A stretch of DNA of 64,000 nucleotides, taken from assembly GCF_026213295.1 (NCBI RefSeq), contig NC_079426.1, positions 27,483,602 through 27,547,601 on the forward strand, read 5' to 3'. The position numbers and the translations under genes were made by a program. The notes beneath the pieces are model-generated. The model was not told the DNA's origin. It ran no database searches and saw only the letters and a program-made list of their open reading frames with translations. The stretch is from Gadus chalcogrammus. Lineage: Eukaryota; Chordata; Actinopteri; Gadiformes; Gadidae. Shown piece after piece: positions 45,237 through 55,489 of the stretch. Each line of letters opens with the position of its first letter. Within the stretch, counting starts at the first letter, position 1.

Positions 45237-46199
45237 TGTTTGTTATGGGGGTTCTGTCCACGCGTGGGTTGGGTAGGTCTTGTTTGCGTCGCGTACAAAA
45301 ATACGTCACGGCCCTTTCGCGCAGCCGACCCCGCCCACGTCCCGGAGGTACTATTTGCGGTGGAAACGCACCCGCGCTGCTACCGTGTCGAGTCGTGTCG
45401 AGTCGTGTCGTGTCGAGTCGAGCTACATGTGCAGTGGAAAAGCGGCATAAGGAAGCTTCAGCTTGTTCAGAATGCTGCTGCTAGAGTTTTAACAAAGACC
45501 AAAAAATGTTAACATATTACACCAATTCTTAAATCGTTACATTGGGTTCCTGTAGGTCAGAGAATTGATTTTAAAATCATGTTGCTAACCTATAAATCCC
45601 TACATGGTTTAGGCCCAAAATATTTAAATGATATGCTTCCACTACATAAGCCTTCTAGAACACTAAGATCTTCTGAGACCAATCTGTTAATTATCCCCAG
45701 AGTAAACACGAAACATGGGAAAGCAGGATTTAGTTACTATGCAACAAATAGCTGGAATAAACTCCCTGAGGATTTAAGACTTGCCCCAACTCTGAGCACC
45801 TTCAAAACAAGATTGAAGACTTTTGTGTTTGCTTTAGCTTTCTGCTAAATCTTAAATACTTTACCTTTATTTTACTAAAATGCCTTTTTAACTTTCAATT
45901 TAATTTTCACACTTTCACACTTTCACAAGGATAAGGGTTACTAGAATCCGGGTTGGAGTCCCAGAGAAAGTACCAAGTTCCTTTTAGGTCGGGTTGGAGT
46001 CCCGACGCGGATACCAGAGAGACTGTTGATCTGATCTTAAATACATTGCACTTTCTATTTTACTCATTTCTTTGCATATGTTTTCTTTGACTTATCTATT
46101 ATATTATTTTATTGTATAACAATGTTTATATGTGAAGCACTTTGAGTCTGCCTTGTGTATGAAAAGTGCTATATAAATAAAGTTGCCTTGCCTTGCCTT

Positions 46200-46507
46200 A
46201 AATATTCTATGTTAAATCCCAAATAAATTGTTGACATTTCTAAACGAAAGCCGGAGACTCCATCATTAAATGTATTAGTTTAGGTTATTCAGCTTCTTCT
46301 TCTCCTCCGGAAAAACACGACCGCATTGCATTGTGGTATACGGGAGTAACATGTAGGGAACATCGTATGTACCCTATTTTAAGTCCACTATATAGGGCAC
46401 TATAGTGCCCTATATAGTGGACCACTGAGAATTCGAACACCCTACAAAATGGCGTGCACCCTATTTAGTGCACTACATCCATGATAGGGAACGATTTCGA
46501 ACACAGC
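46200..46507. repeat. TAGTGCACTATATAGGG repeat, right part, with 40-bp perfect palindrome
   Basis: This resumes the short repeat family seen at 34577-34664: CCTATTTAGTGCACTAC and AGGGAACGATTTCGAACAC occur at 46458-46503. Inside, 46383-46422 is a perfect 40-bp palindrome centred on GCACTATAGTGC, with ACTATATAGGG in each arm. A GT tract follows at 46508-46528. It is non-coding. Confidence 0.6.
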
Positions 46508-46766
46508 TTCTGTGTGTGTGTGTGTGCGTTTGTTGTGTGTTTTGTGGTTTGCTTGTTAGGCTATTTAATATTCAGTTTATGTATGTTAGTAAAGGGTTGT
46601 GATTGTCCTGGGAGATAACTGAAAAATGTATCATGCAAAAATAATTAATGTATCCTTAGTGCCACATTTTTTGTTAAGTCCAATTCTTTTTAATTCATCA
46701 CCTAATTTTAAAGCAGCATAAAGGAGGAATTGCTCATCAGTAACGGCCAGTAGTAGGCTATGCTTA

Positions 46767-48040
46767 TGTGGCAGGGCGAGGGGAGAAGCGGGCGTGGGGC
46801 GAGGTCACGTTAGGGACCATACCAAGCACAGCCCGTGTTCAGGAGGTTGCAGACAACGCCACCTTGGGACTTTCACCCAAAGATTTAATTTAAGACACGC
46901 AAGTAAGTTGACTCTAATGGCAGGAGACGTGGTTCACAGTTTTTAACAATATATATTTTATTTAATTAATCCAATGGAATAAGCACACAATAAACTGTTA
47001 AGGCGGAGGCTGATGTGAATGGGGGGACTAGCGAAGGGAAGGGTCCAAATAATATAATTCACCCGGGTAAGTGATAATCACACACACAAACACAAATCCC
47101 AGGGAAGCACAGCACACAGGAAGAAAAGGGACACCGCCACCACCACAGACCTCTGTAAAGTAAAACAGACAAGAATCAAACACAATAAAACAAAACTAAT
47201 ACGAAACCAAAACGGGGCAAACAATCAATCCAAACAAAATATCCTTTGCCCAAAAACAGAAAAGAAAGCAAATAAACAAACTATATTCAAAGCAAAACAA
47301 ACTCAATGGCCAAGCGGCACACTTATGGCAGTGAAAATGGCTGTAACGGTTTCCGGCCGTGGTAACACAACGCCAAATCTGTTGCAACGCTGTAGGCAAC
47401 GGACAACAAACAGCGCTATAAACAAGGACAGCAGACAAAGCTGTAAACACAACAGTGGACGGCGCTGTAATTGAAACCGCAGACGAAATATAAGACAAAG
47501 CAGCAGGGTTCAGCCGTTCAGGTTGCTCAGTAGCCGTCCCTCATCTAAAAACAGAATGTATAAAATTGGTAAAAATGTTTATTATTGAAATGACCGTATG
47601 GGCCCAATGCTGAATTAAAACACACTATACCTGTTGACCCGATTGGCGGCACACTGACGATAACAGGGGGAGGAGCCTACAGCTACATGCGGTACCTACA
47701 ATCAAACCATTGTTAGCGCTAATATTTAATCAGATTGTGCAGACCAAGAGGACACTTACCAACGCAGGCCAACGGGAGTAGCGCACGCTAATAGCGGGGC
47801 ACGGCAGCTCAAGCGCTCTGCAGCAAAGCAAATGCACCCAAGAATCAACAACAACCTCAATAGGATCTCGGAAACAAAGCAGCAGCGTACCACCTTACCT
47901 GCCGCGAGGCAACACTTCGGACCGGAAGTCATGCATGCAATTGAGCGCAGATAGAGAGAGTACCGGGGAGACCTGCCACCTTTATGTAGCGTTCCCCCTA
48001 CCGGCTGCTATGCGCACTTCATTGAGTGTCTACTGCTACA
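46767..48040 (-). repeat. 3' LTR of the gypsy element
   Basis: It is 1274 bp, TG at one end and CA at the other, and matches 53626-54908 almost throughout. On the plus strand it ends CTACTGCTACA at 48040, next to the purine tract of the element. Confidence 0.9.
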
Positions 48041-48060
48041 TTCTACCCCCGCTTCTTGCA
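48041..48060 (-). promoter_or_regulatory. Polypurine tract
   Basis: Read on the minus strand, AAGAAGCGGGGGTAGAA abuts the 3' LTR. This is the expected plus-strand priming site for reverse transcription. Confidence 0.7.
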
Positions 48061-48164
48061 TCGTCGTCCCGACGATGGGCAAAAAGCAAGGAACACGAGC
48101 TAGGACCAGGGTCTAAATAAAGCAGACACTGCATGGGAAACTGGTGCAGGGGGACCCGCCGCCT

Positions 48165-51120
48165 CTACCTGTCCAGTTGGCCGTGGAACATGATGGACAT
48201 TGGAGTGGTGACCAGCAGTTGAGCGCATGGTCCGGCGTGGGGCGAGGTCACTAGGACCGGGACAACTGACTGGAGGGCAGCGTCCAAGTTCCGTGCTCCA
48301 GTACGTGGTGCCGACAAAGGGACGCCGACTTGGGGGTCGGGGTCAGATGGAAGAACTGGCCTTTGGGGGCGGGCCTGGGTCACAGCAGTTAAGCTGGTGT
48401 CATGCCTGACTGCAGAGGCCACTGGGGGCTGTGGCCTAAGGACCAGCAGATCGTACTCAAATGAGTCATCATTCTCTGCAACTGGTTCCTCCACAGGTGG
48501 TGGGTCATGAGGGGGAGCACATCCAGGGGGGTCCACTCCAACCGCAGCTTTCAGCATTTTGCGGTGGACTTGCCTGATCTTAGTCGGGTTGCCCACTGGC
48601 ACGATGGTATATACAGAGCCACCTTCTACAGGTGCTCTCAACACTCTGTACTTCATGGAGCTCCACCGATCCCGAATCTTGTGAGGCCCTCGTGCATTAA
48701 AATCACGCAGAAATACCAACTGCCCTTCCCTGAGCAATAGCTCTTTGACATGCTGGTCATGGGCTCGCTTTCGGCGGCCTGCAGCGTGTTGCAAGCGCTC
48801 CCTTGCACCTCGAATGCCACCTGTAGTCGAGCCTGGTGTTCCTGGACCCATTCATGGACAGAACCATTAACTGGGTTCTCAACTCTACCCAATAAAAAGT
48901 TGAGTGGCAGTCGAGGTTCCTGGCCAAACATCAGGAAAAACGGACACTCTCCGGTAGCCTGATGGGGAGTGGTTTTATAGAAATAAAGGACCTGAGGCAA
49001 ACATGAAGTCCAGTCCCTCTTTCGGGAGACAGGCAGTGTACGCAACAGATTGTGGAGTGTCCTGTTGAACCGTTCACACTGACCATTCCCCTCAGGATGG
49101 TAGGGTGTGGTGCGCGATTTCGCAATGCCATACAAGCTGCAAAGTTGCTGTATGAGCGAGCTCTCAAAGTTACGGCCCTGGTCGGAATGTAACCGAGACG
49201 GGACACCAAATTTATAAAACCATTCTGATACAAGGACCTTGGCCACTGTGGTTGCACGCCGATCCCGAGTAGGAACAGCTATGGTGTATTTACTAAAAAC
49301 ATCTGTCATTACCAAGACATTTTCGACACCATTCTGTGCAGGCTCAAGGGTAGTGTAGTCGATGGCAACGATTTCATTAGGACGCGATGCCAACAGATGG
49401 CCCATATAGCTGCAAGTTGTTGGGTGGACATCTTTGGCGACTTGACACCTCTCACATGCCTGACACCATTGAGCCACATCAGAGGACATGCCTGGCCAAT
49501 AGCACCGGGACCGCAGCAGCGCCAAAGTGCGCTCCACTCCCTGATGACCATGCTCCTGATGGACCTGGTTTAAAACCTCGCTGGTGAGAGCCTCGGGCAA
49601 CAACAACTGAAAAGTGGGCTCCGCACCATCTGAGCGGAACACCTGGCGGTACAGGACCCCGTCCCTCTCGACCAGGCGATCCCACTGACGGAGCAGAATC
49701 AGTGCAGACTGTGACAGTTGTGCCCGCTCCTCGTGGCTAGGACGCTGCTTTCTCTCAAAAAACGGAATCAACTCTAAAATCACCGGGTCAGCCTGCTGAA
49801 GGGGTCAGGATCTCAGGGGTGGTGTGCTGTGGCAGGGCTACAATGGTAGCTTGGATTACCTCATCCTCTCTCAGTGCCAGGGCTTGTCGCAGAGGCTTGG
49901 GCATGGCAGTACCAGGGAGCATAGCCTCAATATCCTGAGGACCAGGTGGGCATTGGCGAGACAGCGCGTCGGCATTCTGGTTACTCCTCCCTGACCGATA
50001 CTTGATGTCGAAGGACGCCAGCTGGGCTGCCCATCGCTGCTCAGCTGCAGACAGTTTAGCAGAAGTTAAATGACTCAAAGGGTTATTGTCTGTATAGACA
50101 GTACACTTATGACCCAACAGGTACTCTCGAAACTTTTCAGTCATGGCCCACTTAAGGGCCAGGAACTCAAGTTTCATGGAACTATAATTGGTCATGTTCC
50201 TTTCTGTTGGTCTCAAGCCGCGGCTAGCATAAGCTATCGGCCGCAACCTTTCCTGCTTGTTCCTGTGAGAGCACTGCCCCCAAGCCACCATGGCTCGCAT
50301 CCACCTCCAGGATAAAGGGAGGGTAAAATCTGCATAGGCCAATACTGGTGCAGTAGTGAGCCTTGCCTTCAACGCTTTAAAACTTTGTTCACACTCGTCA
50401 GTCCACTGCTCGATGACACCATGTTTGGACTTCTTACCCGTCTTTGTGCTCCCAAACTCTGCCACAGCCTTATGCAGAGGGGCTGCCAACTTGGCAAAAA
50501 CCCTCTACAAACCGCCGATAGTAGCTGGCAAAGCCAAGAAAAGACCGCAGCTCAGAGACAGTCTTAGGCATTGGCCAATTAGCGACTGCCTCAACCTTGC
50601 TGGGCTCCGTGGAGACACCGTCTCTAGATATTACATGGCCCAAATAATGCACCTCCTTCTGGAAGAAAGAGCATTTACTGAGCTTTGCCTTTAGGCCCTC
50701 ATTTTTGAGTCGGTCCAGCACAACCCGCAACCGCTCCAGATGTTGTTCCACCGTCGATGAAAACACAACGATGTCATCAAGATACAACAGTAATGACTCG
50801 CATTGTTTGTCGCCAAAAATACGCTGCAGGAGCCTCTGAAATGTGCCAGGAGCATTACAAAGACCAAAGGGCATGCGGTTCCATTCAAACAAACCAAACG
50901 GGGTGCAAAAGGCAGTTTTTGGCTTGTCTGCCTCAGTAACTGGCACTTGATTGTAGCCACTGGTTAAGTCTAGGGTGGTAAACCAGCGGGCACCTGAAAG
51001 CGCATCAAGTGACTCCTCAATGCGAGGCAGAGGAAAGGCATCCCTTCCTAGTCTTGCTATTGAGTTGCCTGTAGTCAACACACATACGCAGAGTGCATCC
51101 TTTTTCCTCACCAACCACAA
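48165..51120 (-). pseudogene. Gypsy pol remnant: reverse transcriptase, RNase H, integrase
   Basis: Four open pieces lie in changing frames. Reverse transcriptase (51120-50470) has [25 protein letters not shown] and the catalytic YLDDIVVFS. RNase H (50489-49788) has RPIAYASRGL, a YTDNNPL box and NADALSR, with a short frame change near 50230-50320. Integrase (49783-48653) has the zinc region HQEHGHQGVERT with CQACERC, then the catalytic Asp in IDYTTLEP, Asp in LHSDQGRNF and Glu in YHPEGNGQCERFN, all present. A final piece (48851-48165) carries the integrase C-terminal region (RDRWSSMKYRV, HRKMLKAA). At least three frameshifts separate them. The element could not make a working polyprotein from this copy. 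Confidence 0.9.
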
Positions 51121-52302
51121 TTGGGACGAATAGGGGACTACTACTTTCCCTGATTACCTGGGATGAGAGCAGCTGATTGATGTGTTCTTTCACGACCTCG
51201 TATTCCGATGGTGGTATACGCCTGTAGCGCTGCCTTACAGGGGCATCATCAAACCACCGGGATGGTCATGGAGATTCAGCCTGGTACAAGCCCAAGATCT
51301 CCATCATGGGCTGGGACAACAGGGGATACTGTCTCAGCAGAGACCTTCACCTGGAGCTGTTCCTCTGCAGACAACTGAGGACAGGTCTACATACTCTGCC
51401 CTGTTGCTGTACAGTAGGTGCAACTGGTCTGAGAGGACAACATGGCTACACAGGATGGCACCTCACTGACCCTGGAAGGAAGGCTCACGACATTTACTGC
51501 ATTCGAGTGTGCCAACGGACAGTGCGAGGCATACAACACAACGTCGGGTCGAGCCTACATTGATGACGGGTATGTATGCCGTTCCCCTGATCACTATGAA
51601 CCAGGGCAGGGGAAGCAAGCCAAACCAGCAGGCAACCCAGAGGCCGGGGCTCAAACAACACTGTGGAACCAAGATATTCTCAGCACATGTGGGCTTGCCA
51701 CGTCTTCATGACCCACCAGGAATACGCCAAGCCCCCTTACCTCTGCCTTTGACCTTCCTGAACTATCCGGAGGGTCTGAGCATCCACATGTCGACACTGC
51801 GCAGTGCCTGCACAACAGGGGATGAGTCCCAGTACACAGGATGAGAGAACAACTCCTCACAATACTGTCCCAAAGAGCTCTTGTAGCATTTGCGGAATCA
51901 CATTCATACCCAGAACACCAGGCACTTGAAAGGCGCTACCGCCAGGAGGGTCTCTTTACAACCAACAACTCCACAATTGAGCATCAACTTTCCACAAAGT
52001 TGATACCTCAAGCTCCAAGTAGCCAATGTATGGTATAGCTAACCATTAGCAGCTCGAAGCTGCAACCAGTGGCATGACTGGAGGCGCTCCTGACCCCAAA
52101 GCTCAAAATACTGATGGAAAAAGCTCTCCGACACACAGGGACACCATAGACCCCGTATCCACTAGACACGGAACCCATCACTCCACCCATGCTCCCACAT
52201 TCAACATGAGGACAAGACGAGAATCAGCTTAGGAACATTTAAAACCACTAAAACCAGCTTTGTGAGCCCATAGCCGCCCACCCAAACTGTGGGCTCTGCC
52301 AG
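51121..52302 (-). pseudogene. Gypsy protease region, degraded
   Basis: The minus strand reads the aspartic protease signature LVDTGSMVS, with the DTG codons at 52151-52159. The rest of the domain and the linker to reverse transcriptase are broken by stops. The plus-strand open frames here are shadows. Position between gag and reverse transcriptase fits Ty3/gypsy order. Confidence 0.7.
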
Positions 52303-53100
52303 TCAGTGGGCTCTAGTTTCCCGACACGAAGCGGGGCAAGACTGTCTACCCGGATTAGGTGAAGGTTGTGCAAAAAATTTAGAGTGAGGAGCGCGCACGA
52401 CGTCACACTCTCTCGCATAATGGCCAGGCTGCTTACAACGCCGGCATATTACAGGGTCTGAACGAGGTGGCCGGCTGCGCCAGTGGAAGTCCTTGCAAGC
52501 GTGCAATTCTTTCGCGTGAGTTGAGTCAGCTGCTCTTGCTGCCGCTTTAGCATCTCCCTCATCTCCTCACCTCAGACACTGGGGTGAGTGAGGGACAGGG
52601 CCATAATGGCCACCCTGAACGCCATACTGAACACCAGAGACTAAGGGGAGTGAATGACTACGGGCCCTCATCCGAGCAGGTGAACCTTCACGCTCCCACT
52701 GGATTGCCTCGGACCTGACCTCTAGCAAGGTTGCAGTCAGGCCGTTTTACGCACAAACTGCTTCAACGACGACGCAGGGAACCCTGTAAAACATGCTCAT
52801 ACAAACTGGTGCTCTCAGAAGTGCCTTGGTATTAACATACCGGTAGGCGCACGCTGTCTCACCTTAGCCACGAGGACCCATCAAGCGAAGGAGGAACTCC
52901 TGAAGAGTCTCTCCCTCCTGCTGCTTCCTGGAGAAGAATGCTTCCTGCAGACGCGACATAAGACTCAGTGCACCGTATAATTCCTGCAAGATGGCAAGTA
53001 TTTTACCAGGGTCCTCTCGGTCTGCAAAAGAGCGATGCTTAATTTCCTCCTTAGCCTCACCATCTAGGTGGTCTCGAAGAGACAAATGCCCGGGTCAGAG
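52303..53100 (-). pseudogene. Gypsy gag remnant with zinc knuckle
   Basis: The upstream part (53085-52864) reads LRDHLDGEAKEEIKHR, LYGALSLMSRLQEAFFSRKQ and GETLQEFLL, typical of gypsy gag. The downstream part (52506-52303) has a CCHC knuckle, CRRCKQPGHYAREC, which binds the element RNA. The two pieces are separated by broken sequence (52507-52863). The stretch 53100-53600 before the 5' LTR also looks gag-related but is not readable. Confidence 0.8.
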
Positions 53101-53603
53101 AAGGATAAATGCCGCGCCTCATACATGCTTTTGCCTTTTCTATCCACTCACTCAGGCCCCTATACCCTGTCCTCCCCCGAAGATTGGACACTTCCTATCT
53201 CGGGGAATACAGACTAGTCTCTCTGATACAGGGGACACTAGAAGTGGAGGGAAGCAGTAGATGGCTCAGAAGCAGCAGATGATGCACTAGGGCCAGCCTG
53301 AGCCTGCCGCCGCTGCTCATTGTCAGCCTTTAACTGGGGCACTCAAGGCTTTGATCCTGCAAACTCTTCAGTCATGACTTCAACTGACACTACTCCCCAG
53401 ATTAAAACACTAACTAGAAACTAGGCCTATAGCGAGGAACCTCACCCGAAACGGCACGGAGATCCGCTGGGAACACTGCTGCTTTGTCTTTTCTTTTTTT
53501 TTCTTTTTTTTTTCGCTGCCTTCATAGGCCTACAGAAAGAACACAATATAGAAAAAAAATAAAAAAAAACCCACGGAACACACGTCTCTGCCTAAATTAG
53601 AGT

Positions 53604-53623
53604 GAATCCTGCCGACAACGCCA
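53604..53623 (-). promoter_or_regulatory. Primer-binding site, probably tRNA-Ser
   Basis: On the plus strand GAATCCTGCCGACAACGCCA has the form of a tRNA 3' end with CCA. From memory it matches the 3' end of vertebrate tRNA-Ser with about one difference. It lies two bases from the 5' LTR, where minus-strand DNA synthesis is primed. Confidence 0.65.
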
Positions 53624-53625
53624 AG

Positions 53626-54908
53626 TGTGGCAGGGGCGAGGGGAGAGAAGCCGGGCGTTGGGGCCGAGGGGTCACGTTAGGGACCACACCAAGCACAGGC
53701 CCGTGTTCAGGAGGTTGCAGACAAACGCCACCTTGGGACTTTCACCCACAGATTAATTTAAGACACGCAAGTAAGTTGACTCTAATGGCAGGAGACGTGG
53801 TTCACAGTTTTTAACAATATATAATGTTATTTAATTAATCATGGAATTAAGCACACAATAAACTGTTAAGGCGGAGGCTGATGTGAATGGGGGGACTAGC
53901 GAAGGGAAGGGTCCAAATAATATAATTCACCCGGGTAAGTGATAATCACACACACAAACACAAATCCAGGGAAGCACAGCACACAGGAAGAAAAGGGACA
54001 CCACCACACACAGACCTCTGTAAAGTAAAACAGACAAGAATCAAACACAATAAAACAAAACTAATACGAAACCAAAACGGGGCAAACAATCAATCCAAAC
54101 AAAATATCCTTTGCCCAAAAACAGAAAAGAAAGCAAATAAACAAACTATATTCAAAGCAAAACAAACTCAATGGCCAAGGCGGCACACTTATGGCAGTGA
54201 AAATGGCTGTAACGGTTCCGGCCGTGGTAACACAACGCCAAATCTGTTGCAACGCTGTAGGCAACGGACAACAAACAGCGCTATAAACAAGGACAGCAGA
54301 CAAAGCTGTAAACACAACAGCGGACGGCGCTGTAATTGAAACCGCAGACGAAATATAAGACAAAGCAGCAGGGTTCAGCCGTTCAGGTTGCTCAGTAGCC
54401 GTCCCTCATCTAAAAACAGAATGTATAAAATTGGTAAAAATGTTTATTATTGAAATGACCGTATGGGCCCGATGCTGAATTAAAACACACTATACCTGTT
54501 GACTCGATTGGCGGCACTGACGATAACAGGGGGAGGAGCCTACAGCTACATGCGGTACCTACAATCGAACCATTGTTAGCGCTAATATTTAATCAGATTG
54601 TGCAGACCAAGAGGACACTTACCAACGCAGGCCAACGGGAGTAGTAGCGCACGCTAATAGCGGGGCACGGCAGCTCAAGCGCTCTGCAGCAAAGCAAATG
54701 CACCCAAGAATCAACAACAACCTCAATAGGATCTCGGAAACAAAGCAGCAGCGTACCACCTTACCCTGCCGCGAGGGCAACACTTCGGACCGGAAGTCAT
54801 GCATGCAATTGAGCGCAGAGAGAGAGAGTACCGGGGAGACCTGCCACCTTTATGTAGCGTTCCCCCTACCGGCTGCTATGCGCACTTCATTGAGTGTCTA
54901 CTGCTACA
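53626..54908 (-). repeat. 5' LTR of the gypsy element
   Basis: It is 1283 bp and pairs with 46767-48040. Differences are few except in the first 100 bp or so, where several single-base insertions fall in G, C and A runs. Confidence 0.9.
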
Positions 54909-55128
54909 CTTACATTAGACAATATGATGATCATCATATTTGTACCTAAAAAAGGTTTTAGTTTTCCCTTTTGTTTTTTTTTGCTTAGATTTTTTGAAAG
55001 TTACAGAGAAATTGACACTGTGCAATATAAAACCCCCATTATTGTAACTGACAATACGGATTGTCTAATGTTTGCATACTACTGGCCGTGACTGATGAGC
55101 AATTCCTCCTTTATGCTGCTTTAAAATT

Positions 55129-55178
55129 AGCGCGAAGCTCAAAAAAATGTCGGGGCGCCAGTTTTTGAGCTTCGCGCT
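55129..55178. other. Perfect 17-bp inverted repeat (hairpin)
   Basis: AGCGCGAAGCTCAAAAA (55129-55145) and its exact reverse complement (55162-55178) enclose a 16-nt GC-rich loop. It lies at the outer edge of the foldback right arm. Confidence 0.8.
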
Positions 55179-55489
55179 CTTTTGACGTGAGCATCAACGT
55201 GATATGTTTGGTTAGAGCCGGTGCTGTCTTATTTGCATGCATGAAAGGCAATTTGATTGGCTTCTTTGCTTCTCTTTACTTTAAGCCTAAATCTAATGTG
55301 AATGTTTTTTGGGACAATTAAGTCAAGGTGGGAGGTGTGAGTTAAGGTGGTCTGCCGAACTGAATAGCATAGGTGGGAAAAGAGCCAGATACAAAACTGT
55401 ATAGCGGTTTGATAAAGTACCTTCTAAATGATCTAATGATTAAATATGCCTATTTTCACAGAGAAAACACCCTAATCATCTCGGGAGAT

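Larger units (their letters stand above)
41510..45447. mobile_element. Full-length PIF/Harbinger transposon
   Basis: The ends TGCCGCTTTTCCACTGCATG and inverted CAGTGGAAAAGCGGCA are near-perfect inverted repeats, with TAA on both sides (41507-41509 and 45448-45450). Next to each end lies a run of CGACTCGA-type pentamers (41538-41570 and 45388-45422), which are candidate subterminal binding sites. It carries the two genes expected for this superfamily: a SANT/Myb-like gene on the plus strand and a DDE nuclease on the minus strand, convergently arranged. Intergenic sequence 43045-43828 shows polyadenylation-type AATAAA at about 43218. Confidence 0.93.
36698..45848 (+). pseudogene. LINE ORF2 (endonuclease/reverse transcriptase), split into pieces
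   Basis: The N-terminus reads up to NNTIRMGLL at 36866 and resumes after the TTAA element with NVRSLNNKS at 38733. Endonuclease motifs are ITGDFNFH (about 39128) and LSDHFCVFF. A single TAA at 39539-39541 interrupts the frame. Reverse transcriptase continues with NYRPISNLPFISK and FQSGFRPLHSTETAL, is cut by the MITE at 40412, and resumes with MLLDLSAAFDTVDH (40803). A small indel lies near 40862. GVPQGSILGP (40978) and CYADDTQIY (41077) follow. The full Harbinger element splits it at 41509, and KLQLVQNAAARVL resumes at 45451. A further frame change lies near 45505, and the ORF ends at 45848. It resembles the intact frame at 225-3245. Confidence 0.82.
34920..46199 (+). mobile_element. L2-type LINE with esterase ORF1, interrupted by three DNA elements
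   Basis: Two coding regions are present: ORF1 with a coiled coil and SGNH esterase domain (35025-36631), and ORF2 endonuclease/reverse transcriptase (36698-45848 in pieces). The 3' end is an array of TTGCC units at 46183-46199 after a short UTR. ORF2 is interrupted by a TTAA element (36868-38729), a Harbinger MITE (40413-40800) and a full Harbinger element (41510-45447). Each insertion leaves the LINE reading frame alignable across the junction. The 5' end is not sharply defined. Confidence 0.82.
46767..54908 (-). mobile_element. Ty3/gypsy LTR retrotransposon, complete layout but decayed
   Basis: Two LTRs of about 1.28 kb begin TGTGGCAGG and end CTGCTACA, with a 4-bp duplication, CTTA, at 46763-46766 and 54909-54912. 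On the minus strand the order is primer-binding site, gag, protease, reverse transcriptase, RNase H, integrase and purine tract, the Ty3/gypsy gene order. All coding regions have frameshifts or stops. Region 48041-48164 and the gag-protease stretch contain no intact frame. Confidence 0.92.
46703..55129. repeat. Foldback repeat split by the gypsy element
   Basis: The left arm (46703-46766) plus its continuation after the gypsy element (54913-54923, CATTAGACAAT) is matched in reverse complement by 55060-55129. Shared text includes AAGCAGCATAAAGGAGGAATTGCTCATCAG (reverse complemented on the right). The loop is about 130 bp. The gypsy element sits within the left arm and duplicated CTTA there. 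Confidence 0.78.

Noticed and set aside
53626..54908. Possible envelope gene making the gypsy element an errantivirus
   Set aside because: No open frame lies between integrase and the 3' LTR, and the gene order ends with the integrase C-terminal region.
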